A stretch of DNA of 64,000 bases from Gnetum montanum (GCA_015680685.1 MNCI01007686.1:227405-291404); one strand, 5' to 3'. Positions 35,380 through 47,549 are shown, numbered from the stretch's first letter. Made by a program: numbers and translations. The notes: generated from the letters alone by a model not told the origin.

Positions 35380-38235
35380 ATGGCACCTAGACTAAAGAGA
35401 CTGCAGGAGGAAGGACCATTGCAACCATGGGAGAAATGACCTAGAGGAGAAAGAGGCCAACAAGAACATGACCAAGAACAAGCTGAAGTAACCCACGCAA
35501 TAGGACCTTTAAGAGATGAGGTTGAGGTGGAATTTGTTTGATAGATTCCCAAAGAAGAAGCTACATCTAAATACTCACAGTGAGGCAAGGTGCTAGGCCC
35601 TGTACCTAGACTAGAGATCACATTCACACAGGCCTACCTCAACATAATTGAGAACCATAAAATTCAATGCTTAATTCTCCAAGAGCTAAACTTCATGCTG
35701 CTACTTGAAAAGACTCTAGAAGATGTCAAAACTTAACTACAAGCCTCTCCCATGTGGCTAATCATCACTTCTAGTGAGCAGGTGTACATGGGAGAAACAT
35801 ATCTCTTCTAGAATAATAGGAGGGTAGGAGCCATTGTGAAAATCAAGGATATCCAAGTGTCCTACTTAGTAGAAGCCATTGCACAAGCCCTTGGGTTACT
35901 TGATATTGAGACACAATTGACAAAGCTATCAATACAAGAAGGACCTAAGGCTAAAAGGGAGTGGACTCAATGGTGTTATGGGATCAATTGAAAAGAATAC
36001 GACATGCTAACATTGGCAAAACAAGTTTATTTTAAGATAGTGGCCTACTACCTCAATCTAACAATGAGGCCTAGTAAGGTGACAACCTTCTCTACTCGAG
36101 TATGCATCACTCTAAGTGGAAAATTTTCAACAAACCTTCCATAGCTAATCTATCTAGAGATAGAGAAGTGCTTCAAGGAGAATGAATGTGGAAGGAAAAC
36201 CCTACCCTTCCCCTACTTGATCAAAAAATTATGCAAAAGGGCAAGGAAAATCTACTGCACAAACAAGAAATTCAGGTGTTCTGCTAATGCTTCATGGGCC
36301 AAGATGATGAAGGATAAGATGCCTACCATATCCATAGAAGAGGAGTAGCTACGACCACTTCCACCACCTACTTATGAGCAACCATCGAAGGCCCACACTA
36401 CGGTTAAGCGCATGTGAAAAATCTGAGAGTAGCTCTTGCAACAACAAGAGCAGCAAGCAAGAACTAGTGGTGGAGATCCATCTATGTATAGACGAGCCAT
36501 GAGTCACCTCAGAGAAGTGGCTCGTACAATTAGTTAGATGGAGGGAGGTGGATCAATGTTGTCTACTCAACAAACATAGTTGCCTTCGAGGTCAAATCTA
36601 AGCACTTGAGATATGATAGTGTCTCTCTCTTAGCATCATCTATCCCTAGAAATATCTAGGAATGTTACTTCCTTTTTTGTGCTCTTGAAGAAGGGTGAGG
36701 AGGTAACCATATTGGTGATGTAGCACCAGGGGCAAGAGACAACTGCAGAGATTGTTGCTGATTGAGTCATTGAGGCATTAAATGCACTTACAACACCTAT
36801 ACCAAATGTTTCCACACTTAGAGATGTGTAGATGTATGTAGGAACAATCAATAGGAAATTAAGTGTAGCTTAACATGAAGAACTGCTAGCTGACTGGTGG
36901 GAACTAGGTAATTCATTCTGAATATCTTTCATTTTCTGGATACCATCATTACAACCCAGTCGAAGCTACTAGACGTAAAGGGCAAGTTCCTCATCTTAGA
37001 AGGGCAACTTGAAATAGCTCAAGCACATAATCAATGCTTAGCCATTGAAGTTGCTGAACTATGTACCTAAATTATCGACCCTACTATTATCAACCCTGGA
37101 TTGACACGAGATGAAGCTTTTTAGTAGCTTCAAGAATAGCTAAAGCAGGTTGAGGGAGAAATGGTAACATTGGTCTTTAATCAATCCATAGTAGAAGTAG
37201 CAACTCATTTAGTAAGGAAGGACTTGATGTAGATTCACTAGAAGAATGAAATTTTGATTGTAGAAAATTATCGTCCATGGAATGTTGATGCATAGAAAAA
37301 ATAGTTAGAAGAATTCATCCATCAATAGTAGGAATGACTTACTAAAGAAAATATTGAATTGAGAAGATTGGTAGTGGAGAATCATAATTTCTCCATGGAG
37401 AAGGTCTGTGCCCTACACTAGAAATCAACAAGATTACCTCCTAGAAAAATGAGGCTCTGAAATTTGAAAAAGTTAAAAATCATTACAAAGACTAGGTTGG
37501 CCTACATAAGGAGGTGAATGAAAAGCATATCTAACTGGTGAAGGTTAAGGTTAATGAGAACTAGCAACTCCAACAAGGCAAAGAAATGTGACAACCCATC
37601 ATTGATAGGATTAATGCTTGCAAGAAGGTGGAAATCTGCATGAAGGAATTGTAGATTGAGAGATGACAGAGTACATAAAGCTATCTAATCTTTGCTATGA
37701 AAACCTAGAAATGTTGACTGCTGGACAACCATGGTTTGAGCTTGAAAAGCAAGTGGCTAGCTCATACTTATTGTACGAGGCCAAGTTCAAGAATAAAAAA
37801 GACACTAAGTAAAAGCTTATGGTGGTAAATGCTAAACTTGAGGTTCTCAAGGCAAAATTCACTAACCATAAATCTGTCATCAAGAACCTTTCCAAAAAGA
37901 TGAATGACTACCAGGCATTGCAAGATATAGTCTAAGTGTTTGACATTGAGTGCAAACAATTCATGGCCTGGTTTATCAATGTAAAGGAGCTGCTCCTAGT
38001 TTTGCCTTGTCCTTGGGATATTCCAATTTCAGCCCACATCAGCCTTGCTACGTGGATCATAAATGATCTGAAATGTAAAGAAGAGAAGATAAAAGAATTA
38101 CTAGATGCTTTCAGCCTTTCACCAAAAGATGTAGTAGTAATAGGACAACCACAACCACCTTAACCACTACCCATGCTTGGAGTTGGAGAAGGTCCATCAA
38201 AGCCTCAGTAGCCTCCATCGTCTAGAGCTGTGTAA
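35380..38235 (+). pseudogene. Extra 3' ORF (coiled-coil protein), element B
   Basis: Starts ATGGCACC after the acceptor-like site. Blocks in order: LILQELNF then QASPMWLIITSS, VYMGETYLF, IKDIQVSYLVEAIAQALGL (35640-35900); NECGRKTLPFPYLIKKLCK near 36185-36235; a long Glu/Lys/Gln-rich coiled-coil-like region 36900-37900 with FELEKQVASSYLLYEAKF at 37735; and FINVKELLLVLPCPWDIPIS at 37972-38031, then AHISLATWI. It would be about 950 residues. The C-terminal LPCPWD..SAHI block is the best conserved among copies. Many stops. Role unknown. Confidence 0.75.
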
Positions 38236-38430
38236 TATTTTTTTTTTCTTCATGCAATCAAAGGTTGTGCTTGTCCAATTTTTTGTACCATGCTCAATTT
38301 TGTAATTTAATGGATCTGTACACTGGGCACTCAATTTTTTATGTCTATTTTATATTATTTTGTTATGTCAAGGGCAATTCAATAATCCCATACTTTCCCA
38401 AATTTGTAAAGAACTCGAGGATGAGTTTTC

Positions 38431-38447
38431 ATTTAGTCATGGAAGTA
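38431..38447 (+). promoter_or_regulatory. Polypurine tract of element B (decayed)
   Basis: ATTTAGTCATGGAAGTA just before the 3' LTR; the G-run has changed to GGAAG. Confidence 0.7.
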
Positions 38448-38808
38448 TGATGAAATGTGGTTTCTTGTGTCAACTAAACCTTGTCGACGTAGTTTGCTAC
38501 ATCGACTGGACCCTATCGACGGGGCCCCATCGATGCAGTTTGTTGCATCGACTAGGTCCCATCAATGAGGCCCCGTTGATGCAGGGGTCTATCTTTGCCT
38601 ATAAATATTTGCTCACCAATTGCATTTATAGGATCAAATTCCCAAGTGGCTGCAGTAGGAGTCATTGAGTATACGGATCTTTATTTGAGCATTATTGTAC
38701 TTGAGCATGATAGTGCGTGTGTGGCAATAAAGATGAACTTCTTGATAAACCTTGCAACATTCTGGATAGTTTAAATGTTTCACTTATACATTTAATATTT
38801 TTAGTTGT
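38448..38808 (+). repeat. 3' LTR of element B, left part
   Basis: Matches 26670 onward (CATCGACTAGG repeats, TATAAATA, GGATCAAATT, CAATAAAGATG) until it is cut by element C at 38809; continues at 59687. Confidence 0.9.
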
Positions 38809-39400
38809 TGATGAAGCATCAAGTCCACTGCATCGACTAGGCTACGTCGATGAAGCCTTATTAACGCAACTACATCAACATGACCCCATCAATGCATCTT
38901 TCCAAGCATTGACATGGCCTCGTCAATGCAGAGTCCATTTTATGCTATAAATATGCATGCACCTATAGCATTTATGGCACCTATAGCATTTATGGCACCT
39001 TTGTTCAAGTTGTAGTGAAGATCTTGTAGTTTGTTTTTGCAAGAGTTAGATTATTTTCCAAGTGCTCGTAGATAGAGTTTGAACATGCTTGGTAGCATTT
39101 GGACTAGATTACTTAAGCATTAATGCTTTAATACTTTAATAATTCTAATGCTTTTGTTATCACTTTATAGTTATTGTACACTTTCGTAGTCCATGAGAAC
39201 ACATAAGCATGACCACCTTGAACATATGTCTGATACTTGGCAACCTAGTGATGCTCAACGTCTGGCAACCTAGTAGTGATTAGGACATGCTCGGGATGTG
39301 CGCGAAGGGTGGGAATGACTACTTATGCTAGGAGTAGTTGGGAAATAGTGTAGTGGAATCTTAAATTATCTAGCCTTTTATTCCCTATATTAGAAGAATT
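38809..39400 (+). repeat. 5' LTR of element C (3' end deleted)
   Basis: Colinear with 58823-59458 up to TAGAAGAATT at 39391-39400, then passes abruptly into gag-region sequence. An 18-bp unit CACCTATAGCATTTATGG is tandemly duplicated near 38960-38996, absent from the 3' LTR. Confidence 0.85.
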
Positions 39401-41400
39401 TCTTGTTCCTCATGATTCTCGTTCTTCCACATCTTGGCCCCCGTGTTAGAACATCTGATCTATCATACAAAGTAAAGTTTCAAGCAACTAGGAGTTCTAG
39501 GATGATGAGGGATCTCATGGAGGAGATCATGGCAAAGGTGAAGATGGATGTGAAGATCGAGGTCATCATCATGGAAGAGGAGGTGATCGACACCATGGGC
39601 ATGTCCATCCTCCCCCCTCTTCTTCTCATTCCTCCCTTTTCACCTTAGCTTCATCAAGTTCTAAATTTGACCACAACCATCATAGGAGGGATCATGATGA
39701 TGGTGATTGCAAAGACTGACATGATCGAGGATGTTGATAGGAACGTCATGACCAAGGGCATGGGTAGTCATAGGAGGCTCACCATCATGAAAGAAGGGTA
39801 GTAGAAACCATCACAGATGTCATGGCCATCATTGTGACCATGACTTTGATGAGCTACTACTTGCCACTCGAAGCATGCTCAACATAGTAGAGGTAATTCA
39901 AATACCTACCAGGAACTTTAGAGATAGTTGGATTAAGCACCTTGATATGAACAGCATCCCCAAATTTGAAGGGGGATATAATTGTGATCCGTAGACTCAC
40001 CTACAAGCATTTCATGATGTCTGCACCTTGTAGAATATTGAAAATGAATAGTAAAAACTCAAGTTATTCCCCTGAACACTCATCAAGGAAGCAGAAAGCT
40101 GGTACTAGTCTTTGGAGCCAAAATCAATGAGGTGATGGAGTATGATGCTGGAGCTCTTCAATGACAAATACCAAACTTACTCTAAAGTGTCTAATCTGAG
40201 ACGACAAATTCAAGGGTGGAAACAAGGTAGCCACAAACCCTTGGATGCAACCATGAGTAGATATTACTCGTTGTTGCATCGATGCCCTAGTCATGGCTAC
40301 TCTCAGCAGGAACAGCTCCGCCATGTTATAGATGAGCTCTATTTCAAAACAAGAAGGACCCTTGATGTTTATGCTCAAGGACGACTATTCGAGTTAAGGG
40401 CTCATCAGCTTTAGTGATTAATTGAGTAGGTAGCCAAGGAAAAGGAAGAACTACAGAAATGAGAAAGTGTTGAGGAATATAATCGAGACCCTTCCATCTA
40501 GAAGAGGGAGGTCCAATTCTATGAAGACGAAGAGGAATCACCATTGGATGCAGCGATGAACAAAAAGAGCTTACCCATACAAAAATTCACTTTTGAAATT
40601 TTGGCCAAGGTGGACAAGATGTGGGATTCTTTGGATGAAAAATTCTGAAGTGTTCTAAAAATTGTAGAAGAATCCAAAGAACAAAGTAATGATTGGGATT
40701 GACGAAGGAGGAAAGAAGCTGAACATGCCTACCACAAAGGTAAGTGCAAAGTTACTACGATAGAATAAGTTGTAGACTCTGACACCGAGTAAGATGATGA
40801 ATGTGACATACTACCCTAAGGGATGTTTCCCCATGGTGTCACATTAGCAAGAATCTAGGGTGTACACTCTAAATCCTTGCTTAGAAAAAAGGTAAACACC
40901 CAGGAGATTGCCTTATCCCCAAGGCAATTCTAGGTAGTTCCACTAGCAACAGGGATATTATCCAAGTGGAGCTCCGCTGCAACCGTATGAGCACTACCAA
41001 CAATGGCAGCACCCACAATCATGGGGGATGCTACCCCCAAGGTAGCAGTACCCTTACCAACAATCGGATCCTTATAGATACTATGTTTAGTAGCCAATCT
41101 CCCTGCATGAAGTTTCTAGTTACGTGACCTTCCAAAATAATTACTATCCCCCATAATACTTTCAAGCCCAATCTTCATAACCTAAGGGGGAAAACCCACA
41201 TCTGTACTATCCTATGCCACCTCCTTCTACCATACCTATCCATCAACCCTCAACTCAGCTACCTTCTACTCTGTCCATGCAGGGAGAAATACCTCCATAG
41301 TCACAACAACATAATGCCACGAGGGCCATCAATTTACAATCGGCTTCTCAACTGAGCAGTTCAGAATCAAAACCACAAAAACGTTCCTTTTCCTAAATTA
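39401..41400 (+). pseudogene. Gag remnant, element C
   Basis: A basic Arg/His/Asp-rich stretch (39500-39830) corresponds to the RS-like segment seen clearly in D. Then the core: LATRSMLNIVEVIQIPTR, EGGYNCDP, MLELFNDKYQTYSKVSNLRR at 40145-40204, and TLDVYAQGRLFELRAHQL near 40360, the helical end of capsid. A SLPIQKFTFEILAKVDKMWD block and a Gln/Pro/Tyr-rich tail follow (40960-41400). The N-terminal LDEY block is missing because of the deletion that also removed the LTR end. Confidence 0.8.
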
Positions 41401-41529
41401 ATAACCTAAACACACCCTCACACTCACCTGTGGCCAGTGCCCTTGTATCTCCAACTACCTCTAACACTCAATCCTTCAAGCAACCTTCGAACCAAATGCC
41501 TTCCGAAGTGCAAACCATCATGTTAACAC

Positions 41530-42110
41530 ATGTTGTGATGGACTGGATCAAGGTGGGTCATCTCCCTTAGAAATTGATTGATCTAGGAAGCCCCCTCATA
41601 TACCTTCAGGTGGCAGGCAACAAGCCATGCAAAGCTCTTCTGGATTCGGGGTCAGGTGTCAACCTGATTTCACATGATATGTATAAGACTTGGAACTTGC
41701 CCCTATTGAAGAAAAGTAATATTTGACTCAAGTTGGCAAAGCAATCCATTATCGTCCCCTTGGGATTAGTAGAAGATATTGTGACTACCGTTTTTGGGTG
41801 GTCCTACCCTGCTAATTTCCTAGTAATCCATGTCGATAATTGCAAAGGGGACTTCCCGATTATAATGGGAAGAGCATGGCTCAACACAGTGGATGCACGT
41901 TTGGAACTCCAAGATATCTCCCTTGAAATTTCTAAGGAAAAACCTTTTGGGAAGATCAAGAAGAAGTATGTTCCATGCATCACATACAGTGACTCTGAGT
42001 GTAACTATGTGTAGCAACTTTGGTCCATTAAGTGGGAATCCATTCAAGCATGAAGTCAGTGTGCTACTGAATCATAGATTCAACGATGCATGTATGCACT
42101 AGCCACTAAC
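41530..42110 (+). pseudogene. Retropepsin-like protease remnant, element C
   Basis: LLDSGSGVNLISHDMYK near 41637-41690 keeps the canonical D-S-G-S active site. FPIIMGRAWLNTVDA follows near 41850, then PCITYSDSECNY. This is the most intact protease of the nested set, with one stop just before the 41733 stretch. Confidence 0.85.
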
Positions 42111-42169
42111 CAAGAAGGCACTCAGTGGCTGATTGTTGATTTTGATAGTAGCACCCTATGCCCCCATCT

Positions 42170-43930
42170 AAGAGCCTTGTATGTGCCTATATGGTGAGCA
42201 TGGAAAAATTGGAACAAGTCTATCAACAACTTCCCACTACCAATGATGATATTAATTGGGGAAAGCTGCAGATCCCTAAAAGCTTTAAATAGGAGTCCCT
42301 ATAACTAAAACCCTTACCAACCAATCTAGAATATGCATTCTTGTAGAACCATAAGCTGTAAATAATTAATTCCTCTCTTTCTCCAAAGCAAAAAAAGAAG
42401 TTGGTAAGGATGTTGAACAAGTGGATGACTACCTTCACATGGTCATATCTTGATTTGACCAGGATTGATCTTAGGGTATGCCAACATTGAATCTATATCG
42501 ACCCTTCCATGAAGCCACGACAACAACCATAAAGACGATTGAATCCCAAACTTAAATAGATCATCAAGAATGCAATTGAGAAATTGCTAAAAGTAGGATT
42601 CATCTACTCCATTACAAATAGCGAGTCGATCAACCCACTCGTTATTGTTCCAAAAAAAGATGGCAAGTAGAGAGTTTGTATCGATTTTCGATTACTAAAT
42701 ATGGCAACCTTTAAGGATCATTTTTTACTTTTGTTTGTGGACCAGGTGTTGGATACCATTTCGGGGCATTGTTACTATAGCTTCCTAGATGGTTACAATG
42801 GCTATAACCAAATCCAGATTACATAAAAGGACTAGGCCAAGACAATGTTCACAAGTCCCTCGGGGACTTTCACATACAAGAAGATGTCCTTTGGCCTATG
42901 TAATGTGCCCGTAACCTTCCAATGCCTTGTCCTTAGCATCTTCTAGCAGAAAATTGGCAATGGTGTAGAAGTTTTTGTGGATGAATTCTTCACCTATGGA
43001 GCAACATTCAAGCAAGCCTTGGACCACCTTGAGCAAGTTTTGAAGCGATGTGTAGAAACTAACTTACAGCTCAACTGGAAAAAGAGCCATCTAATGGTCT
43101 AAGAAGGCATTGTTTTGGGGCATCAAATTTTACAGGCAAGGATCAGAGTGGATCTTGAGAAAATCAGGGTTATCCAAGGAATTACCAGTAAGTTGGAAAT
43201 TGTAAGGGATATTCAGTCATTCCTTGGACACACCGATTACTACTGATGCTTCATTGAGAATTTTTTTGAAGATTGTCAAACTGTTGGTAGAGTTGACCAA
43301 GAAGGATACCTTGTTTGTCTAGACTAGGGAATGTGAATCTACATTCCAAACGCTGAAGCAAAAACTCATAGAGACTCCAATTCTACGAGCCCCTGATTGG
43401 TCTAAACCATTTCACATCATGACGGATGTGTCTAACTATGCATTGGGAGTCATGCTTACATAGTTAGATGAACAAAAGCATCCATATTACATCCACTATG
43501 CAAGCTAAAGTATTGTGGGTGCTCAGCTAAATTACATCATCACCAAAAAGGAATTAATGGTGGTGGTGTTCACCTTGGAAAATTTTTGACACTATGTGCT
43601 CAAGTACAAAGTGTTTGTGCATAACATCTCATTCCTTATGAACAAACCCACAGTGAGCCCCCATGTCCTATGGTGGCTCATGATCCTTCAAGAATTTGAT
43701 CTTACTATGGTAGACAAAAAGGGAACCGAGAATGTGGTTGTTGATCACTTGTCTCGATTACGATGGGACAACACGGAGGAGGAGAACCCACTCTATGACC
43801 AGTTTCTAGATGAACTCCTCCTTGTTGGAGCAATTGTGGAGGAGGCACCCATAGGATTAAATTGGTTTGATGAAATCCTTACCTATCTTTGTACACAAGA
43901 GCTACCAAAGGAATTGGATCATCAGAAGAA
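42170..43930 (+). pseudogene. RT and RNase H remnant, element C
   Basis: RT blocks in order: RVCIDFRLLNMATFKDHF near 42671-42725, SFLDGYNGYNQIQI near 42780-42825, FTYKKMSFGLCNVPVTFQ near 42870-42920, and the catalytic box VEVFVDEFFTYG near 42970, where the second Asp of the usual DD pair is Glu. LNWKKSHLM and LGHQI follow, then SFLGHTDYY. RNase H: DVSNYALGVML near 43425, a KELMVVVFTLE helix, and DLTMVDKKGTENVVVDHLSRL near 43696-43760. Internal stops (42826, 43099, 43247 among others) prevent translation. Confidence 0.87.
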
Positions 43931-44537
43931 ATAACGATTTCTTCATAGAGCCAATAACTTCATAGAAATCAATGAACACCTGCACAAGGTGTGTGTGGAT
44001 GAATTGGTTCGATGGTACATCCTTGATGCAGATCAACTGTGCATCCTCTAAGATGCTCATGAGGGCCCTTGTGCAGGCCATTATGTAGGAAGGCACATGG
44101 CCGTTAAGATCCTACTTGTAGGTTACTACTAGCCTACACTTTTCAGAGATGCTCAATGGTTCGTTCGCTCTTATGATCAATGTCAAAGAGATGGTGGGAT
44201 GACGGTAAGAATGGAGGGACCTCAACAGTGGATTCAGCCACTAGAGCCCTTCGACATTTTTGGCATTGACTTCATGATCCCCTTCACACCCATGTCAAAC
44301 AGGAAGGCATACATTATTGTCATGATTAACTACTGTACAAAGTGGGTAGAGGTGGTAGCTATCACTGATTGTTCCTCAACCATGGCCACGTGGTTTGTTC
44401 AACAATAAATCGTGAATAGGTTTGGGGTGGCATATGCACTCATTTCATATAATGACACTCACTTCACCGGTGCTACTTTTAGTAAACTCATGGAGCGTTT
44501 GGGGGTAGAACATAAACTAACAACACCTTATCACCCC
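43931..44537 (+). pseudogene. Integrase remnant of element C, first part
   Basis: A zinc-finger stretch HEGPCAGHYVGRH (about 44060-44100) with QCQRDG near 44180, one cysteine lost. Core: FDIFGIDFMIPF at 44250 keeps the first catalytic Asp; the second is changed (ISYNDTHF instead of an ISDNG type) near 44440. The frame is cut inside the TPYHP motif at 44537 by element D and resumes at 53113. Confidence 0.87.
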
Positions 44538-45324
44538 TGATGAGTAGCAAGGTACCCCTACACTCAACCATATAAAATACGAGCGTAACACGCATGATCC
44601 GGTCGAACTCCACAGACTAAGTGCCTACACGCCTCATGGAACACTTAAGGTTAATTATTCATTATCTTCCCAGACTTACTTGTATTTGTCATGGTGTATG
44701 GTTAAGTAAGTCTGAGGTATATGATTTTTATATCTTTTTATGTTTTATCTCCTACGCTATTGAGGTAAAGGGTTGAAGAGACTAATCACTAACTCTAACT
44801 AACTAACTAATTCTAAATTAACCTAGCATCAACATCCGTTCCCACTTACCGTTCACACCCTGAACCAATGCAATCGTGGCTACCAAATGCTAGTCGTTGC
44901 TGGGATCACCACGCATAACGCACGTGCTCGAAGCAGTCATACTGAGGCACTTAATTAGGAGAGAAGGGTTGAGAAATATTTAATAACTAATAAAGCATAT
45001 AAATGGAAAATAGTAAATAACAATAAATAAAATCCTAATTAGCCTATTCCATGCACTGCAAGGTATCCAAGAAGCTCGTCTTTATTGTCGTACACAAACT
45101 TGTGTTCAGGTACAATGTTTGCTCGAATAAAGATTCGTTCACTTTAGGACTCCTACTATGGGCACATGGAAAATATTCTATCTCTGGAGTGATCAATCTG
45201 CTAGAGTTTCACTACGGTCTAAGCCTAGGATGGGAAACAAGGGAGAGTCACCTCTTATTTATAGATATGAAGACACACCGTGATATCGCGACGGCTACGA
45301 TATCGCGTATATTGCGTCCCATCA
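44538..45324 (-). repeat. 3' LTR of element D
   Basis: 787 bp, near-identical to 50820-51054 joined to 52496-53107, except that its U3 has far fewer GATATCGCG-type words (45270-45315) than the 5' LTR. Confidence 0.93.
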
Positions 45325-45341
45325 TACCCCTATGACTAAAT
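45325..45341 (-). promoter_or_regulatory. Polypurine tract of element D
   Basis: Minus strand TTTAGTCATAGGGGTA directly before the 3' LTR. The words further upstream (AACTCGAGGACGATTTTTCA) match those before the tracts of A, B and C. Confidence 0.8.
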
Positions 45342-45505
45342 GAAAAATCGTCCTCGAGTTCTTTACAATAATATCGGGAAGGTATGGGATTATTGACTCA
45401 ATGGAACTAATGGGATGACATGTGAACAGATCATCATTACAAGACACAACAAGATTGGTGTTTATGACAACAAGGGTGAACACCTTATTACATTGACATC
45501 AAGCC

Positions 45506-45685
45506 TCATTGGGCAACTTGAGAAAGAGAGAGAGAAAGATGTTTTGCTGCTACCAATTCCAAGATTTTACCTTTTGTTGTCCATCCATAAGCGCATGATC
45601 GATCTTGCTCCTTGCATAGCTGTTTCAGCATCGCTCTATTCCAAGTGTTCCCTCCAGATCCAATTTGTTGTTGTATGATTGCCAT
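45506..45685 (-). CDS. Short ORF of element D at the extra-ORF position
   Basis: 59 codons starting ATGGCAATC at 45685, after a TGTGTGCAA that resembles a mutated acceptor. It occupies the place of the 900-residue extra ORF in A to C, but the sequence is unrelated as far as I can see. Its first 20 or so codons (MAIIQQQIGSGGNTWNRA) match the block at 20150-20285 near the F-box gene. The rest (LKQLCKEQDRS, WTTKGKILELVAAKHLSL) is unrecognised. It could be a captured host fragment or the stub of an element-specific gene; translation is unproven. Confidence 0.4.
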   Translation of the reverse strand: MAIIQQQIGSGGNTWNRAMLKQLCKEQDRSCAYGWTTKGKILELVAAKHLSLSLSQVAQ

Positions 45686-45889
45686 TTGCACACACAACAC
45701 AGTCTTATATTAGTAGGGGTAAATGAATTTCAATGTAATTGATACCTTGCTTCGGTGTAAGTCCATTGGCTGAGTTGTGGTATGGCTGATTGCTGGTCTG
45801 GAGATATAATATTGATGACTACCGAAGATGTAGGGGTTAGGAGAAAATTGAAAAAATTGGGTCTCGTACCCCCATGACTAATCACGAAC
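45686..45889 (-). other. Putative leader intron of element D, with G-run motif 2
   Basis: Minus strand CCGGAG|GTTCG donor at 45889, GATTAGTCATGGGGGTACG (45865-45883), a CTAATAT word, and TGTGTGCAA just before the ATG at 45685. Same layout as in B (293 bp) and C (323 bp) but 204 bp. The acceptor AG reads AA here, whereas the copy at 20238-20240 has an intact CAG. Confidence 0.5.
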
Positions 45890-47340
45890 CTCCGGTAGCA
45901 TTAGAATGGAGAAAGAAAAGGAATAAGAAAGATAGATAAAAAGGGACAACTATGAAATCGATGAAATGGATGTCAAGATGGAAATGAACAAAATAAAATG
46001 GATTGCAAAAATGTTAGGGGAAATAATTTAACTAGTGCCCCAAATAGGAATGTCAGTGGGTCCTCCCCAAAGCAAGCTCATGCCCTTAATGCCCTGACAA
46101 ACCCACATTCAAAGAGTCCATAGGCTCTAGGAATGTCATTTGGAACAAGAGTTAAAGTCTTAACCGCAAGAATTTACCAAAAAGAAAACAATGCATCAAC
46201 CAAGATATACACTAATGATACAACCGGCAATGAGGTGAACAATGGAGAGAAGGATGGAGAGAAGAAAATGGAATGGAATCCCAAGAACAAGGTGGTGTAC
46301 AGCCCCTTGTGTGTTTCATGATTAATGTGACTTAGCAAATCCCATTCCAAGTCCAGCCTCAGACAAACCATATCCAGTGACTTCACATCAATGCATTCGG
46401 CCAATCCATTCTCTTGAAGTAACAAGAATGCCTTCACCCAAGAGTCACCATCATTTCGACGAAATAAGGAGGAGAGAACGGGAAGTGAGAAGGGCCTTAG
46501 TTAGAGGGAACCTTTTTATTTTGAGTTCCATAACTAGTGCTTATAGCCTAATTAATTATTTCATCTAAGGGGTGTGCTTTGAATTCTCACTTTTTTTCTT
46601 TTTTCTTTCTCTTTTTTTTTGTGTTTTGTGTTTTTATGCGTGAGAACCACACCATGCAAAGACTTCTTATTTTTATTGACTCGGCTTTCGATAATTGGGT
46701 AACGTCGAAACGGCAAGAAAACTCAAGAAGAAAACATCCAAGCACCCAAGAGAACGGCCAACACAAATGCATCAAGTTTCCTTGAAGTCACACCCTTTGT
46801 AATCCTTGAGTCCTTCCTTAGTTTGAGAAATGCCAAGTCACCAATTTGTTAATAGTTCTTATTATGAAGGGGACTATACATTTCCAAGCCGAGAGAGACC
46901 ATAGAACTTGTGGATGGATGGATGAAGTGGACTCATTGCCTGCCATATCAAAAGGAACATACCTTAGTATCAACATCATAACTTAAAGGTAAAAACCAAA
47001 CATTGGAAATCAATGAAAAATAGTTGATACCATCAGGAAAAACACTTATTGGTGACAAACTTACAAGGTGGATCACACACACACACAAAATGAAAAAGTA
47101 TAATGATGTTGTAAAAGAAAAACAAGAAAAGTTAAAGAAATTTGTAAAACAAAAATGTGTAAAACAAAAACCTGTAAGACAAAAAATGTAAAATAAAACG
47201 TGTAAAACAAAAATGTGTAAAAAAAACATGTAAAACAAAAATGTGTAAAAAAAAACGTGTAAGACAAAAACGTGTAAAACAAAAATGTGTAATACAAAAA
47301 CTAAAAAGAATTGAGGGCCTCCAATGATTAGCATAGGTGG
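45890..47340 (-). other. Inter-ORF region of element D
   Basis: Corresponds to 33410-35086 of B and 53640-55461 of C (shared blocks such as AAAGCACACCCCTTAGA and GTGTGACTTCAAGG on the minus strand). No convincing TATA/U3-like internal promoter is seen, unlike A to C. It contains the 15-16 bp minisatellite at 47105-47300. Confidence 0.6.
47105..47300. repeat. GTGTAAAACAAAAAT minisatellite
   Basis: About a dozen 14-17 bp units of TGTAAAACAAAAA type. C has only two comparable units (53690-53706) and B two scattered ones, so the array expanded within D. Confidence 0.88.
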
Positions 47341-47356
47341 CCATCTCCCCCATGAA
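47341..47356 (-). promoter_or_regulatory. G-run motif 1 of element D
   Basis: Minus strand TTCATGGGGGAGATGG, followed by CCACCTATGCTAA, matching the end-of-pol block of B and C. In D it follows the protease closely, so pol has been removed. Confidence 0.55.
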
Positions 47357-47549
47357 TGAATTGCAAGGGAGAGATCCAAAATAATGAACATCTATTTGAA
47401 TTTCTTAGAAGTGCCCAAATTTTCCCAATTGATGTTCTTAGATTAAGGGGTGGAAGTTGGTGACGCTCATATTCCAATGTGTCTATGCCTTCGTTGTTGG
47501 CATGAGTTATTCCCCCAGTTTGTTCCATGCATGTTTTTCGGTTGCTCTT

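Noticed and set aside
38804-38808. Doubt that C has a target duplication because GTTGT and GTTAT differ
   Set aside because: The difference is one transition in an old insertion, and joining the flanks restores the LTR of B exactly at this point.
46948-47391. A 147-codon minus-strand frame rich in Phe, Cys and Thr
   Set aside because: It is the translation of the GTGTAAAACAAAAAT minisatellite plus flanks; repeats of that unit stay open in several frames.
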